From Rathayibacter sp. SW19 (GTDB lineage Bacteria; Actinomycetota; Actinomycetes; Actinomycetales; Microbacteriaceae), in contig NZ_CP133020.1 in assembly GCF_030866825.1 (NCBI RefSeq), positions 62,001-126,000 of the forward strand: DNA of 64,000 nt, written 5' to 3'. The position numbers were made by a program, and so were the translations under genes. Positions 7,169 through 15,790 of the stretch are shown one piece after another; positions within the stretch are counted from its first letter, which is position 1, and each line of letters opens with the position of its first letter. The notes under the pieces are model-generated. The model did not search any database. It was not told the DNA's origin and saw only the letters and a list, made by a program, of their open reading frames with translations.

Positions 7169-9719
7169 CGCCATCCGCCAGGTTCGCGGTCTGTGCGGGG
7201 GGGTGCACACCCGTGATCACCCTGTCGAGCTCGTGCAGCACCGAGCGGGTGTAGGCCTCGATATCGAGGAACCCGGCGGGCACGTCGCCGTGCAGATAGG
7301 CGCGCAGCCCGTCGGCGAGTTCTGCTTCGCTCTGACCGACAATGAGCATGTCGTCATTCGGCAGTGCGTCGTGCACGGAAGAGAACTCGACGGAAACGAT
7401 CGGGAGCGCCAGGATCGCGGCTTCGAGCAACACCATCGGCTGACCCTCGTAGTTGCTCGACAGCACGAAGCAGTCCGCAGCCGCCATGATCGCGAACGGA
7501 TTCTGATATGCGCCGGTCAGGATTGCCGCCTCGCTGAGCCCGCGCGCGTCGATGTCTCGTTGCAGTTCTGCACGCAGCGGGCCGTTTCCCACGATGAGCA
7601 GACGCACGTCGGGTCGCTCGGCATAGACCGCAGCGAACGCACCGATCAAGCGTGCTTGATTCTTTTCCGGAGACAATCGCCCGGCAGTGACGAACCACGT
7701 GGTCTTCTTATGGCCGTCTGCGTCGCGGTGGCCACGAATCTGCTCGACCCAGGGCGGCACGATCACCGCTTCGGTTTCCGGGTCGATCGGATGCCCGTCC
7801 AGCTCGCGCAGGTCGGCGTCGGCTCCCTGCAACACGCGATTCGCGTCGATCAGATTGCGCACGGAGGTGAACCGGTCAGCGGGCGCATACGCCGCGAGTT
7901 GCCTGCTATTGAGCTCACTCAGCCGCGCGGAGACGGATACCAGGTGGTCGAACTTGTTGTACAGCGCGAAAACGGCAGGCAGTGAGCGGCGCATTGACTG
8001 CTTGCCGCCGACCTCACGGTGCACCTCCGCGGCCATGTCGTTGTGCAGCCAGATGGAGCGCGTCGCCTCGGGCGAGTGCAGCATCAACCGCGCCCAGAAC
8101 GGGCTGTAACCACTGAAATCGATCACATCGTCAAAGCTGCTATTTCCGAAACAGCGCGACCACTCCTCGTTATAGAGATCGTGCTCGGCCTGAGGTGCTT
8201 CGTAGGCGCTGGTCTGTACGCGGCGTTCATTCAGTCTTCGTTTCACCTGAGCGAGCTTGCTGCCGTTCATGCCACCCACACGCGGGAACTGGCGCACGGC
8301 CGGGTGAATCTTCTCTTGGTTCTCCCGCTGCTGAGTTTTTCGCGAGTGCGCGTAGAGCACAGAGACGTCGAGTCGAGCGTGATCGATCGTGCTCAGCAGA
8401 TTGAGAGCGGATGCCGTGATGCCGTTCGAGCGCATCCCTCCGAGATAGAACAGCACGCGGGGGCGCTCGTCGTGCTCCGAGTGCCGCACGCGGTACCCGC
8501 GGCGCCGGTGACGGAAGACAATGTCGATGACGCGCGCACTGGCACCACCGTCTTCGTGAGGGGTGAAGCGTTGCTGCCACTGTGTGTAGCGCTCGGACGG
8601 TTCTGGTTGGTCGGCGCTCAGCAGTTCGTGCAGCCTCAGCGCGACGTCGGCGATGTCGGTGCAGACCGGGCCCGGCCACTCGGATGCCGGGAAGTAGACC
8701 CCGCGGGAATCCGAATAGTCGGTCATGTCCGGCGTGTAGAACACGATCGGGCGCCCGGTCGGCAGAAAGTCGAAGAAGATCGACGAGTAGTCGGTGATCA
8801 GGGCGGTCGACACACCGAGCACCTCATTGGTCGGCACGTCGTTCGGCACCAGGAAGCGGCGCAACTCCGGGTTCTCTCTGGTGTATTGGTGCACGACCTG
8901 GTGAGTCTTCAGCAACACGATGTAGCGCTCGCCGAGTGCGGTCTGCAGTGTTCGCACCGCAGAGACGAGTGACTCGATGTCGTCTTCCGGCCGGTTGAAC
9001 GAGTCACCCTTCCAGGTCGGAGCGTAGAGAACGATGTCACGTCCGTGCAGAGGCAGGGCCGCACGTTCCAGTCGGCCGCGCACGGCCATGAACTGGTCTT
9101 GATCGAGCAACTGCCGATCGATGCGCGGGTAGCCCTCCTCGATGATCAGGCCCTCGAACACGTTGTTCAGCTTGTACGCCGACTCATACATCTGTGTGGC
9201 CATGAACGAGTTCGCTGCCAGCAGGTAGTCGGCTGAAACAAAGTTGCGCAGCGTGTTCGCGGCCTCGAGTGCGCCGCCGGGCATGTCATAGCCCATCCGC
9301 TTCAGCGGTGTTCCGTGCCAGGTGTTGAGATAGATCTGACCGGTGCGCTTGCTGAACTCGGCTGGAAAAGTCGCGTTGTTGATCAAGAATTCGCTCGTCG
9401 CCAGAGCGCGGAAGTACGCGGCTGAGCGGTATTTGACAAACGTCACATTGGGCACGCCTGCGAACTCGCGCACTGTCTCCCGGTACTGTCGGAAGTCGGA
9501 AAGCGCCCAGATGTGCTGCAGTGATGCGAAGTCGGGTTGCCGCATCAGTTCACGGAAAATCGCCTCGGGGTTGCACAGCATCCCATTGCCTGAGAAGGAT
9601 TCGTAGAGCACCGTTCCAAGACGAATCGGTTGCGCGCGCCAGTAGGCATGGTGATCGAACTGGAACGCCCGGCGGCCCCTGCGGCCCAGTCGTCGCACTC
9701 GCCGAGCGAATGCACCCAT
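7161..9719 (-). CDS. Fused CDP-glycerol/ribitol phosphotransferase (TagF/TagB-like) and GT4 glycosyltransferase
   Basis: The 852-residue protein joins two enzymes. Residues of about 30-400 match the CDP-glycerol glycerophosphotransferase fold: NATFPAEFSKR, LNTWHGTPLKRMG, VLYAPTWKGDSF, and the nucleotide-binding VSTALITDYSSIFFDFL. Residues of about 420-840 are a GT-B family 4 glycosyltransferase with VTAGRLSPEKNQARLI, LLIVGNGPL and the donor-site NYEGQPMVLLEAAILALP. A single chain could both extend a poly(polyol phosphate) wall polymer and glycosylate it. ATG 9717-9719 follows a purine-rich site (GAGAGGGAACGG). The gene leads an operon with PAP2. No signal peptide is present, so it probably acts at the cytoplasmic membrane face. 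Confidence 0.85.
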   Translation of the reverse strand: MGAFARRVRRLGRRGRRAFQFDHHAYWRAQPIRLGTVLYESFSGNGMLCNPEAIFRELMRQPDFASLQHIWALSDFRQYRETVREFAGVPNVTFVKYRSAAYFRALATSEFLINNATFPAEFSKRTGQIYLNTWHGTPLKRMGYDMPGGALEAANTLRNFVSADYLLAANSFMATQMYESAYKLNNVFEGLIIEEGYPRIDRQLLDQDQFMAVRGRLERAALPLHGRDIVLYAPTWKGDSFNRPEDDIESLVSAVRTLQTALGERYIVLLKTHQVVHQYTRENPELRRFLVPNDVPTNEVLGVSTALITDYSSIFFDFLPTGRPIVFYTPDMTDYSDSRGVYFPASEWPGPVCTDIADVALRLHELLSADQPEPSERYTQWQQRFTPHEDGGASARVIDIVFRHRRRGYRVRHSEHDERPRVLFYLGGMRSNGITASALNLLSTIDHARLDVSVLYAHSRKTQQRENQEKIHPAVRQFPRVGGMNGSKLAQVKRRLNERRVQTSAYEAPQAEHDLYNEEWSRCFGNSSFDDVIDFSGYSPFWARLMLHSPEATRSIWLHNDMAAEVHREVGGKQSMRRSLPAVFALYNKFDHLVSVSARLSELNSRQLAAYAPADRFTSVRNLIDANRVLQGADADLRELDGHPIDPETEAVIVPPWVEQIRGHRDADGHKKTTWFVTAGRLSPEKNQARLIGAFAAVYAERPDVRLLIVGNGPLRAELQRDIDARGLSEAAILTGAYQNPFAIMAAADCFVLSSNYEGQPMVLLEAAILALPIVSVEFSSVHDALPNDDMLIVGQSEAELADGLRAYLHGDVPAGFLDIEAYTRSVLHELDRVITGVHPPAQTANLADGDA

Positions 9720-9819
9720 TTTGCGACCGTTCCCTCTCGTTGACTGTTACGAGAATAGCGGACCATGCGGCGCTCAGTTTTGAAACTGCTGTGTGCGCTC
9801 GTGCTGCGTCGACATGTCG

Positions 9820-10569
9820 TTAGCGCAGAGCCAGCGGTTTGGTTTGCACGGGAGCGAGCCAACTCACGACGATCACCGCCGTGATCGAGCCGGCGGCGAC
9901 GATTGCCGCCAGAACGACGATCTGGAATCGGCCGGCCTCCAGGGGCGAGACGCCGCCGAAGATGGCGCCCACGAAAGCACCCGGCAACGTGACGAGGCCG
10001 GTTGTCTTGGTCTGGTCGGTCGTGGGGATGAGCGCGTGGTACACCGCATTGCGGGTGATGTCGTAGGTGGACTGACGAGGAGTCGCGCCCAGCGCCAGCC
10101 AACCCTCGACCTCTTCCCAGCGATCGCCGGTCGCCTCCATGAACCGGCGACCCGCCAACGTTGCGATGGTCATCGAGTTGCCGATCACGATCCCACCGAT
10201 GGCCAGCACGTATCGAGCAGAGAATTCGATAGCGCCCGTGGCGAAGATGACGCCGAGGCTGACAAGAATTCCAGCGGCCATCGCTGTGACCATCATGCTT
10301 GCGTGCGCAAACGACCAACCGATGCGATGTGTCGCCGTGCCGGAAGCAACGCTGAACATGACCAGCAGTGCCAGTGCCACCCAAATCAGGTTCGAGATCA
10401 CTCCGCTGAGCACAACGCTGATGATCGCCAACTGCAGTGTGCCGCGAAGTACCGCAAGCGCAGGTGCCCAGTGGTGAGGCGCCCGGTAACTCCAGAGCAC
10501 GACGGTCGCGAGAACGATAAGGATCCCGACGCCCACGAGCGTCGGGAGAAGGTCAGCGGACCAGACCAT
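9820..10569 (-). CDS. fetB: UPF0014 family ABC permease (FetB-like)
   Basis: The 249-residue protein has about seven membrane segments and typical UPF0014 sequences: LRGTLQLAIISVVLSGV near the start, GGIVIGNSMT in the middle, EVEGWLALGATPRQS, and a C-terminal LVTLPGAFVGAIFGGVSPLEAGRFQI. In Escherichia coli FetB works with the ATPase FetA in iron export. No ATPase gene flanks it, so the partner must be elsewhere. The gene is alone on its strand: 100 bp separate it from the TagF-like gene and a 15-bp repeat array lies upstream. Confidence 0.85.
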   Translation of the reverse strand: MVWSADLLPTLVGVGILIVLATVVLWSYRAPHHWAPALAVLRGTLQLAIISVVLSGVISNLIWVALALLVMFSVASGTATHRIGWSFAHASMMVTAMAAGILVSLGVIFATGAIEFSARYVLAIGGIVIGNSMTIATLAGRRFMEATGDRWEEVEGWLALGATPRQSTYDITRNAVYHALIPTTDQTKTTGLVTLPGAFVGAIFGGVSPLEAGRFQIVVLAAIVAAGSITAVIVVSWLAPVQTKPLALR

Positions 10570-10615
10570 GGTCAGAGGCTACCGCGTCGAACGGATGCGC
10601 GGCGCGCAGGTGCCT

Positions 10616-10669
10616 GGCGGCACTGTATTCGGCGGCACTGTCTTCGGCGGCACTGTCCTCGGCGGCACT
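10616..10669. repeat. 15-bp tandem repeat, 3.6 copies
   Basis: Units of the type GGCGGCACTGTCTTC occupy 10616-10630, 10631-10645 and 10646-10660, with a 9-bp partial copy to 10669. The array fills the gap between the FetB start and the end of the next minus-strand gene, whose TAG stop (10668-10670) falls in the partial copy. Confidence 0.9.
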
Positions 10670-11453
10670 AAGCAGCGTCGCCGATTGCAACCGTGCTCGA
10701 TGTTCCGCGACCGGTGACGCCGACCATGAGCAGGATCGCCGCGGTCAGCACCAGCGCCACCCAGCCGGAGCCCAGGTCGAGCCCGCCGCGGGCGTGCGAG
10801 ACGCCGAACCAGTCCGCAAAGGACGCCCCGAGTGGCCGTGTGAGCACGTAGGCGATCCAGAAGGTGAGTATTGCGTTAGCGTGCAAAAGGCGGAATGCGA
10901 GCCCTGGCAACGCGATCGCTACTGCGAACAGAATTCCGGAGCCGAGGTAGCCCCAGTGCAGCGTCGTCGCGGTCAGGTCTCCGACGGCCGTACCGAGCGC
11001 GAACGTGACAAGCACCGCCGCCCAGTAGAACAGTTCGCGACGTCGCGTATGAATGCTGTGGATCGACAGGGTGTGTTCGAGTCGATACCAGAGTGTGAAA
11101 ATGGCAGCCAGCACGATCGCGCAGATCAGTGCGGACAACCAATAGGGGATTCCGAAGCCGACGTGAGCGACATCCGCCACCATCGTGCCGAAGACGCTGA
11201 CGCCGACGATCGCCGCCCAATATCGCACTCGACTGTAGCCCGGCACGAAGAACTGCAGGGCAAGCGTCACAGCAAAGAGGAGGAAGCCGATCGCGACGCC
11301 GGGGATCGGCCCGATCGTGTGCACGAAGTAGTCTGAGGTCGCTTCGCCCATGGCTGTCGACAGCACCTTGATCACCCAGAACGCAACGGTGACCTGGGCA
11401 ACCTTGCTGACGAGCATGCGGGCGCCGACCAGGGAGGTGGGCTGCGCGTTCAC
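10668..11453 (-). CDS. COG4705-type polytopic membrane protein of unknown function
   Basis: The 261-residue protein has about eight membrane helices and an internal duplication typical of the COG4705 family: VIKVLSTAMGEATSDY near the N-terminus recurs in related form as FALGTAVGDLTATT. It ends with FWIAYVLTRPLGASFADW. The biochemical role is unknown. The start is placed at GTG 11451-11453, 35 bp after the end of the upstream gene; ATG 11415-11417 is the main alternative, and a longer frame to 11594 would overlap that gene by 100 bp. It is the last gene of a group starting with padR at 12768. Confidence 0.65.
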   Translation of the reverse strand: MNAQPTSLVGARMLVSKVAQVTVAFWVIKVLSTAMGEATSDYFVHTIGPIPGVAIGFLLFAVTLALQFFVPGYSRVRYWAAIVGVSVFGTMVADVAHVGFGIPYWLSALICAIVLAAIFTLWYRLEHTLSIHSIHTRRRELFYWAAVLVTFALGTAVGDLTATTLHWGYLGSGILFAVAIALPGLAFRLLHANAILTFWIAYVLTRPLGASFADWFGVSHARGGLDLGSGWVALVLTAAILLMVGVTGRGTSSTVAIGDAA

Positions 11454-11488
11454 GTGTGCCAGATTCGCAGCGCCGATCCCAGACGTGA

Positions 11489-12448
11489 CTAAGAAACGGT
11501 CGCCCCTGTGAGAGCTCGCAGGAACAGCACGAGGTACACCGCCGCAATGGCCAATGAGATCACGGCCTCGACGTACCACTGACCTCGACCCCACAGGCCG
11601 AGCACCGCGAGGTTCGTCACAGCCGAGGCCAACAATACGACCCCGACACCTCCGAAGATCGTCGTGCCAACAACTGGCACCAGCGTTTGCGGAAGGCGAG
11701 CGCGCATTGCGTTGGGCTGCCGCGGGCTACGTTGTTGCGTCGTGCGCCGTGCGTTGGTTCCGCGCCGGATGAGCCACGCAACGCCGGCGATAATACTGAG
11801 CACACCGAGGCCGATGAGCGCACCGCCGAGGTACAACTGGAACGAATCGGATGCGTTCTCTAGCGTCGCCGCTTGCACACAGTTTGCCGCCGTCGGCTGA
11901 ACGCTCAGCCAGTGGGCGCACTTTGCTGCGACCGTTGCCGTGCCGGCCGGGAGACCGTAGACGAATCCGACGGAGGTGACGGCCGCAAGTGCCCGGGCGC
12001 CGACCGCAGCAAGCGCGACGGCGCAGAAGCCGATCGCAACCATCCGCAGGGCCGAACCGGTCAAAGCCGCCAGGAGTGCCCCCAGGTGCGCGCCGGCGCC
12101 GTCGCGATTTGCGGCACGAGCGACCGTGCCGGCGGTCCCGAACCGTTCGAGTGCGCGGTGCTGCGCCGCAACAGGGGTGAGCTCCGGATCGGAGGCGAGT
12201 TCGGCATCCGCTGTGTCGCGCAGGTGCGACTCGGCTTCTGTCAGCGTGCGACGCACTGTGGCTGCCGGCCCGCGCAGACGGCCGAGAAGGTCATCCAGGT
12301 AGGTGTCGATCGGGTCTGCGTTGGTTTGGCTTGTGTTGGCCGGGTTTGTGTTGGCCGGTTCTGTGTTGGCCGGCTTTGTGTTGGCCGAGTCTGTGTTGGC
12401 TGGATCTGCGTTGGCTGGATCTGTGCTGGGGGATTCGCCGCTCGACAT
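11489..12448 (-). CDS. HAAS-like (PadR-partner) membrane protein with PANT repeats
   Basis: The 319-residue product starts with seven five-residue repeats of the PANT type encoded by a 15-bp array, then an HAAS-like cytoplasmic helical domain (IDTYLDDLLGRLRGP...TLTEAESHLRD, about residues 45-75) and about four membrane helices. Proteins with this layout are normally encoded beside PadR regulators, and here ATG 12448 overlaps the padR stop (TGATG). It probably forms a membrane partner or target of PadR control. Molecular role unknown. Confidence 0.7.
   Translation of the reverse strand: MSSGESPSTDPANADPANTDSANTKPANTEPANTNPANTSQTNADPIDTYLDDLLGRLRGPAATVRRTLTEAESHLRDTADAELASDPELTPVAAQHRALERFGTAGTVARAANRDGAGAHLGALLAALTGSALRMVAIGFCAVALAAVGARALAAVTSVGFVYGLPAGTATVAAKCAHWLSVQPTAANCVQAATLENASDSFQLYLGGALIGLGVLSIIAGVAWLIRRGTNARRTTQQRSPRQPNAMRARLPQTLVPVVGTTIFGGVGVVLLASAVTNLAVLGLWGRGQWYVEAVISLAIAAVYLVLFLRALTGATVS
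12318..12422. repeat. 15-bp tandem repeat, 7 copies, in frame
   Basis: Seven adjacent units of the type GTGTTGGCCGGCTTT lie within the 5' end of the membrane-protein gene and encode (on the minus strand) five-residue xPANT repeats. Divergence is mostly at one codon position, giving D, S, K, E or N between the PANT blocks. Confidence 0.9.
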
Positions 12449-12768
12449 CAGGCACCTCCGAGCACGGCGTTCATGCCCGCCGAGAAGCGGTGCCACTCGG
12501 CGCGTTGCCCCTCGAGAGCGTGTGCGCCGTCTGCGGTGAGTCTGTAGGTGCGGCGACGGCGCCCCTCGCTGGTATCCCAGTTGCTGGCGAGAAAGCCGAG
12601 CTTCTCGAGCCGATGCAGTGATGGGTACACCGTGCCCTCTGGCATATCGAACTCGCCGTTGCTGCGGCGGCGCAATTCCGCGATCACTTCATACCCGTGT
12701 GCGTCACCGGACTGCAGAACGGTGAGGAGCAGGGTATCGAGATTGCCCTTGATTCGATCGTTGCTCAT
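12448..12768 (-). CDS. PadR-family transcriptional regulator
   Basis: The 106-residue protein is a compact PadR winged-helix repressor: GNLDTLLLTVLQSGDAHGYE opens the HTH, MPEGTVYPSLHRLEKLG is the recognition region, and GRRRRTYRLTADG is the wing. Length and motif order are those of PadR subfamily 2. Its stop overlaps the start of the membrane protein at 11489-12448, so the regulator and partner are coupled. It is divergent from the AraC gene; the 217-bp region between them holds the 15-bp array at 12796-12885. Confidence 0.93.
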   Translation of the reverse strand: MSNDRIKGNLDTLLLTVLQSGDAHGYEVIAELRRRSNGEFDMPEGTVYPSLHRLEKLGFLASNWDTSEGRRRRTYRLTADGAHALEGQRAEWHRFSAGMNAVLGGA

Positions 12769-12795
12769 ACCTAGGGATTCTAAGTACAGTTTGGT

Positions 12796-12885
12796 GTGTT
12801 GCGCAAGACCGTGTTGCGCAAGACCGTGTTGCGCAAGACCGTGTTGCGCAAGACCGTGTTGCGCAAGACCGTGTTGCGCAAGACC
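12796..12885. repeat. 15-bp tandem repeat, 6 exact copies
   Basis: Six identical units GTGTTGCGCAAGACC fill 12796-12885 and break off in a variant. The array starts 27 bp upstream of the padR start codon, in the divergent padR/araC promoter region, so its length sets promoter spacing. Identity between copies indicates recent expansion. Confidence 0.95.
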
Positions 12886-12985
12886 GTGTGGCCACAGCGC
12901 CCTGGAAGACCGTGCTGCAAGACCGCGCCTTCAGGCACGCGCAATGCGCCGGGCGCGTCTGATGGCCCGGTGGTACCCTCGCGGC

Positions 12986-13450
12986 ATGGACACGAGCGAA
13001 CTGTGGACGTTGGCGCAGTTGCGCAAGGCGCGCGATCTGATCGATCGCGAGTACGCGCATCCGCTCGATGTTCCGACCATGGCGCAACATGCGCTGATGT
13101 CGCCAGCGCATTTCTCCCGCCAGTTCAAGGCGGCATACGGTGAGACGCCATACGGCTACTTGATGACACGTCGCATTGAGCGCGCGATGGCACTCTTGCG
13201 CGCCGGTTCGAGCGTGACGGATGCGTGCATGGCGGTCGGCTGCACCTCGCTCGGCTCGTTCAGTTCGAGTTTCACGGTGATCACAGGGGAGACGCCGTCG
13301 TCGTATCGCAACCGCGAGCACAGTGCGGTGGAGGCGATGCCCGCGTGTATCGCTCGTCTTCTGACCCGACCGATGCCGATGGCACTGGATGGCGCGGTGC
13401 GGCGCGAATCGAGCAGGATCCGAGAAGCGGAGCCTGCCCGCGCTTCGTAG
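12986..13450 (+). CDS. AraC-family transcriptional regulator
   Basis: The 154-residue protein has the AraC DNA-binding domain at the N-terminus: YAHPLDVPTMAQHALMSPAHFSRQFK (first HTH, about residues 23-48) and SVTDACMAVGCTSLGSFSSSF (second HTH), ending with TPSSYR. There is no separate ligand-binding domain. ATG 12986 follows TACCCT (12974-12979) by 6 nt, which fits a leaderless start. The VOC protein starts 9 bp after its stop; small AraC/VOC pairs are common in actinobacteria, and the regulator probably controls it. Confidence 0.88.
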   Translation: MDTSELWTLAQLRKARDLIDREYAHPLDVPTMAQHALMSPAHFSRQFKAAYGETPYGYLMTRRIERAMALLRAGSSVTDACMAVGCTSLGSFSSSFTVITGETPSSYRNREHSAVEAMPACIARLLTRPMPMALDGAVRRESSRIREAEPARAS

Positions 13451-13459
13451 ATTTGGCGT

Positions 13460-13876
13460 ATGACAATTTCACTCAGCTACTGCCCAATTACCGTCGATGA
13501 TGTGGACGCAGCGATCTCGTTCTACCGGGATGCCGTAGGCCTCGAGCAGCTCAGCGATGTGGCTTCAGACGGCCACCGCTGGGTGAGTTTCGGGTTCGCC
13601 GGTCAGCCGGGGCTGGCGATCGTGCTGTCCGACCCGGGTGCGGGTCGCTCACCCGAGGACGGCGACGCCCTGCACCGTCTGATCGTGAAAGGTTCGGGCC
13701 CAGGCCCGATCGTGTTCGCCACCGATGACGTAGACGCGACATTCGAGCAGCTGCGAGCATCCGGTGCGGAAGTTCTGCAAGAACCGATCGACCAGTCGTG
13801 GGGTCCGCGCGACTGTGCATTCCGCGACCCGGCGGGCAACATGGTGCGGTTCAATCAGACGCAAACCCAGGCGTAG
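13460..13876 (+). CDS. VOC (glyoxalase/bleomycin-resistance) family protein
   Basis: The 138-residue protein contains a two-module VOC fold: an ITVDDVDAAISFYRDAVGLE first module and a second with VFATDDVDATFEQLRASGAEV, followed by FRDPAGNMVRF. Members are metal-dependent lyases, dioxygenases or drug-binding proteins; the substrate is not evident. ATG 13460 follows TAGATT (13448-13453) by 6 nt, suggesting its own leaderless promoter overlapping the AraC stop codon, in addition to read-through from araC. Confidence 0.88.
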   Translation: MTISLSYCPITVDDVDAAISFYRDAVGLEQLSDVASDGHRWVSFGFAGQPGLAIVLSDPGAGRSPEDGDALHRLIVKGSGPGPIVFATDDVDATFEQLRASGAEVLQEPIDQSWGPRDCAFRDPAGNMVRFNQTQTQA

Positions 13877-13919
13877 TCGGCTTACTCAGGCGCAGTCGCA
13901 GTCGGCGTAAGTTTGCGGT

Positions 13920-14831
13920 GTGCAGAACCCCGGCCCGCAGAATGCTGACCCATCGCTGAGCGAAGCAGCGATCACGGCACGGCTGCGCACTGCGGGTTGC
14001 GTGTTCGCGGAGGAGGAAGCTCGGCTACTAATCGAAGCGGATGCAGCGCCGATCGAACTCGAGAATATGGTCGCTCGGAGAGTTGCCGGCTTTCCGCTTG
14101 AGCACATCCTTGGTTGGGTCGAATTCTGTGGTTTGCGAATCGAAGTGGGTCCCGGTGTTTTCGTGCCGCGTCGGCGCACGGAATTCCTCGTGCGTCGGGC
14201 GGCGCGTCGGGTGCGCCCCGGCGCCGTTGTTCTTGATCTGTGCTGCGGATGCGGTGCCCTCGGTGTGGCGCTTGCTGTGACGGTTGGTCGTTCGCCGGCT
14301 TCGTCCGTTGCTGGGTCTGCTGCTGGGGCTGCTGCCATATCCGTTACTTCCTCGCTCGAGCAGCCGGACGAGAGCATCGAACTTTATGCCGCGGACATCG
14401 AGCCCGCCGCGGTCCAATACGCCCGGCGAAACTTTGCGCGGTTTCTTGGTGCGAGCGCTGCGGCTGCCGAACGCGTGCATGAAGGTGACCTATTCGATGC
14501 GCTGCCCGCAGCTCTACGCGGTCGCATCGATATGTTGCTCTGCAACACGCCGTATGTGCCGACCGACGACATCCGGTTGATGCCCCAAGAGGCGCGGACG
14601 TACGAGCCGCGGGTGACGCTCGACGGTGGTGCCGACGGGCTCGACGTGCAGCGGCGGGTGGCGGCATCCGCTCGAGATTGGCTCGCACCGGGCGGGCAGC
14701 TACTCGTCGAGGTGAGTGAGGAGCAAGGTCCGGTCACCCGGGAGCTGTTCGAGCGCAACGGTCTCACTGCCCGAGTGGCGCATTCGAACAGATTGGGGGC
14801 CACAGTTGTGATTGCAGCGCGGCCGGTGTGA
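13920..14831 (+). CDS. PrmC/HemK-like protein N5-glutamine methyltransferase paralogue
   Basis: The 303-residue protein is a class I SAM methyltransferase. A PrmC-like N-terminal helical domain (about residues 15-70; FPLEHILGWVEF) leads to FVPRRRTEFLV, the SAM-binding LDLCCGCGALGVALA, and a CNTPYVPTDDI segment at the position of the PrmC NPPY motif. A low-complexity Ala/Ser stretch (about 125-150) interrupts the domain. The family (PrmC-related) is distinct from true release-factor methyltransferase, and the target is unknown. GTG 13920 follows TAAGTT (13908-13913) by 6 nt. Confidence 0.82.
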   Translation: MQNPGPQNADPSLSEAAITARLRTAGCVFAEEEARLLIEADAAPIELENMVARRVAGFPLEHILGWVEFCGLRIEVGPGVFVPRRRTEFLVRRAARRVRPGAVVLDLCCGCGALGVALAVTVGRSPASSVAGSAAGAAAISVTSSLEQPDESIELYAADIEPAAVQYARRNFARFLGASAAAAERVHEGDLFDALPAALRGRIDMLLCNTPYVPTDDIRLMPQEARTYEPRVTLDGGADGLDVQRRVAASARDWLAPGGQLLVEVSEEQGPVTRELFERNGLTARVAHSNRLGATVVIAARPV

Positions 14832-14926
14832 TCACGACATCGTCCATTCAGCGGGTGTCGATTCAAGACGCGTACAGTGAAAGCGAGTGAGCACCAGAGC
14901 CTCAGGGACGTGGATCGACAATCGAA

Positions 14927-15598
14927 ATACGAGTCATCAGCTATAACCTCCGCAAGAACCATGCCAGTGGAGAACTGGTTGCGCTTGCGGAGCAATTTCG
15001 TGCTGACGTGATGTGTCTGCAGGAATGCGACACGACCAGCATGCCGGATGCCATCGGTCAACTTCACCTGGCCGATTCGACCAAGCGAAACCGACTCGGT
15101 CTTGCCGTGTACTACAACCGGGAGCGCTTCAGAGCGGATGAAACCAAGGCGTTCGAGCTGAAGAAGTCGTTGCACGACCGTGTGTTGACGCCAGCGCATG
15201 AGCGGTTGATCGGCACACGGCTGGTTGACAATGCCGACGGGCATGAGTTGATTGCTGCGTCGTTTCATGCAGCGCCTCTGACCGCGCTGAATTCACTGCG
15301 GCGCAAACAAATCAGCGCTGCGTATGCGGAGTTGCGCACGCTTGGTGATGGGTTGCCGACGCTGATGGTCGGTGACTACAACTATCCGATCTTCAAGAAG
15401 AACTTGACCGAGCATGTCGGGGAGTCCGGTTACGATCTGTCGCTGAGCGATCGGCGTACCTATACGCGCTACAAGATCTTTCGTGGCCATTACGACTTCG
15501 TTACGTCTGCCGGCATGGGCATCGGCAGTGTGGAGACGTTGCCCCGCGGGGTCTCGGATCACAAGCCGATTCTGGTGTCTGCTGACTACAGCGTGTAG
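14927..15598 (+). CDS. Endonuclease/exonuclease/phosphatase (EEP) family protein, non-canonical start
   Basis: The protein is an EEP-fold metal-dependent hydrolase: RVISYNLRKN (first strand, metal-site Asn), CLQECD (metal-binding Glu), TLMVGDYNYP (catalytic Asp/Asn) and a terminal SDHKPILV (Asp-His pair). The conserved first strand begins right after ATA 14927-14929, where an ATG would be expected; between the upstream stop (14888-14890) and 15008 there is no ATG, GTG or TTG in frame. The first canonical start, GTG 15008, would delete the RVISYNLRKN strand. Either ATA or ATC 14921 is used, or the start has been lost by mutation. Length from 14927 is 223 residues. Confidence 0.7.
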   Translation: MRVISYNLRKNHASGELVALAEQFRADVMCLQECDTTSMPDAIGQLHLADSTKRNRLGLAVYYNRERFRADETKAFELKKSLHDRVLTPAHERLIGTRLVDNADGHELIAASFHAAPLTALNSLRRKQISAAYAELRTLGDGLPTLMVGDYNYPIFKKNLTEHVGESGYDLSLSDRRTYTRYKIFRGHYDFVTSAGMGIGSVETLPRGVSDHKPILVSADYSV

Positions 15599-15625
15599 CT
15601 GGGCTGTTGCTGATTGGGTCGGTCT

Positions 15626-15715
15626 GTGCTGTGCTGTGCTGTGCTGTGCTGTGCCGTGCTGTGCCGCGCCGTGCCGTGCCGCGCCACGCCACGCCACGCC
15701 ACGCCACGCCACGCC
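15626..15715. repeat. 5-bp tandem repeat (GTGCT/GTGCC/ACGCC), 18 copies
   Basis: Eighteen pentamers of consensus NYGCY run without a break from 15626 to 15715, drifting from GTGCT through GTGCC to ACGCC. They lie between the convergent EEP and HNH genes; the whole gap 15599-15892 is low-complexity and holds no recognisable gene. Confidence 0.9.
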
Positions 15716-15790
15716 GGACGGTGCCACCCCAGACTGTGCCAGTTGGACGGTGCCCGGCCGGACGGTGGCCAGGCCTGGACCTGCCGCGTC

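Noticed and set aside
8019..8972. 317-residue plus-strand frame within the TagF-like gene
   Set aside because: It is antisense to strongly conserved domains and has no support of its own.
12796..12885. Regular 15-bp repeats resembling a small CRISPR array
   Set aside because: The units are directly adjacent with no unique spacers, and no cas genes are near.
14530..14570. CNTPY in place of the NPPY motif in the PrmC-like methyltransferase, suggesting an inactive enzyme
   Set aside because: PrmC-related actinobacterial paralogues commonly show NxPY there, so this is a family trait rather than a lost motif.
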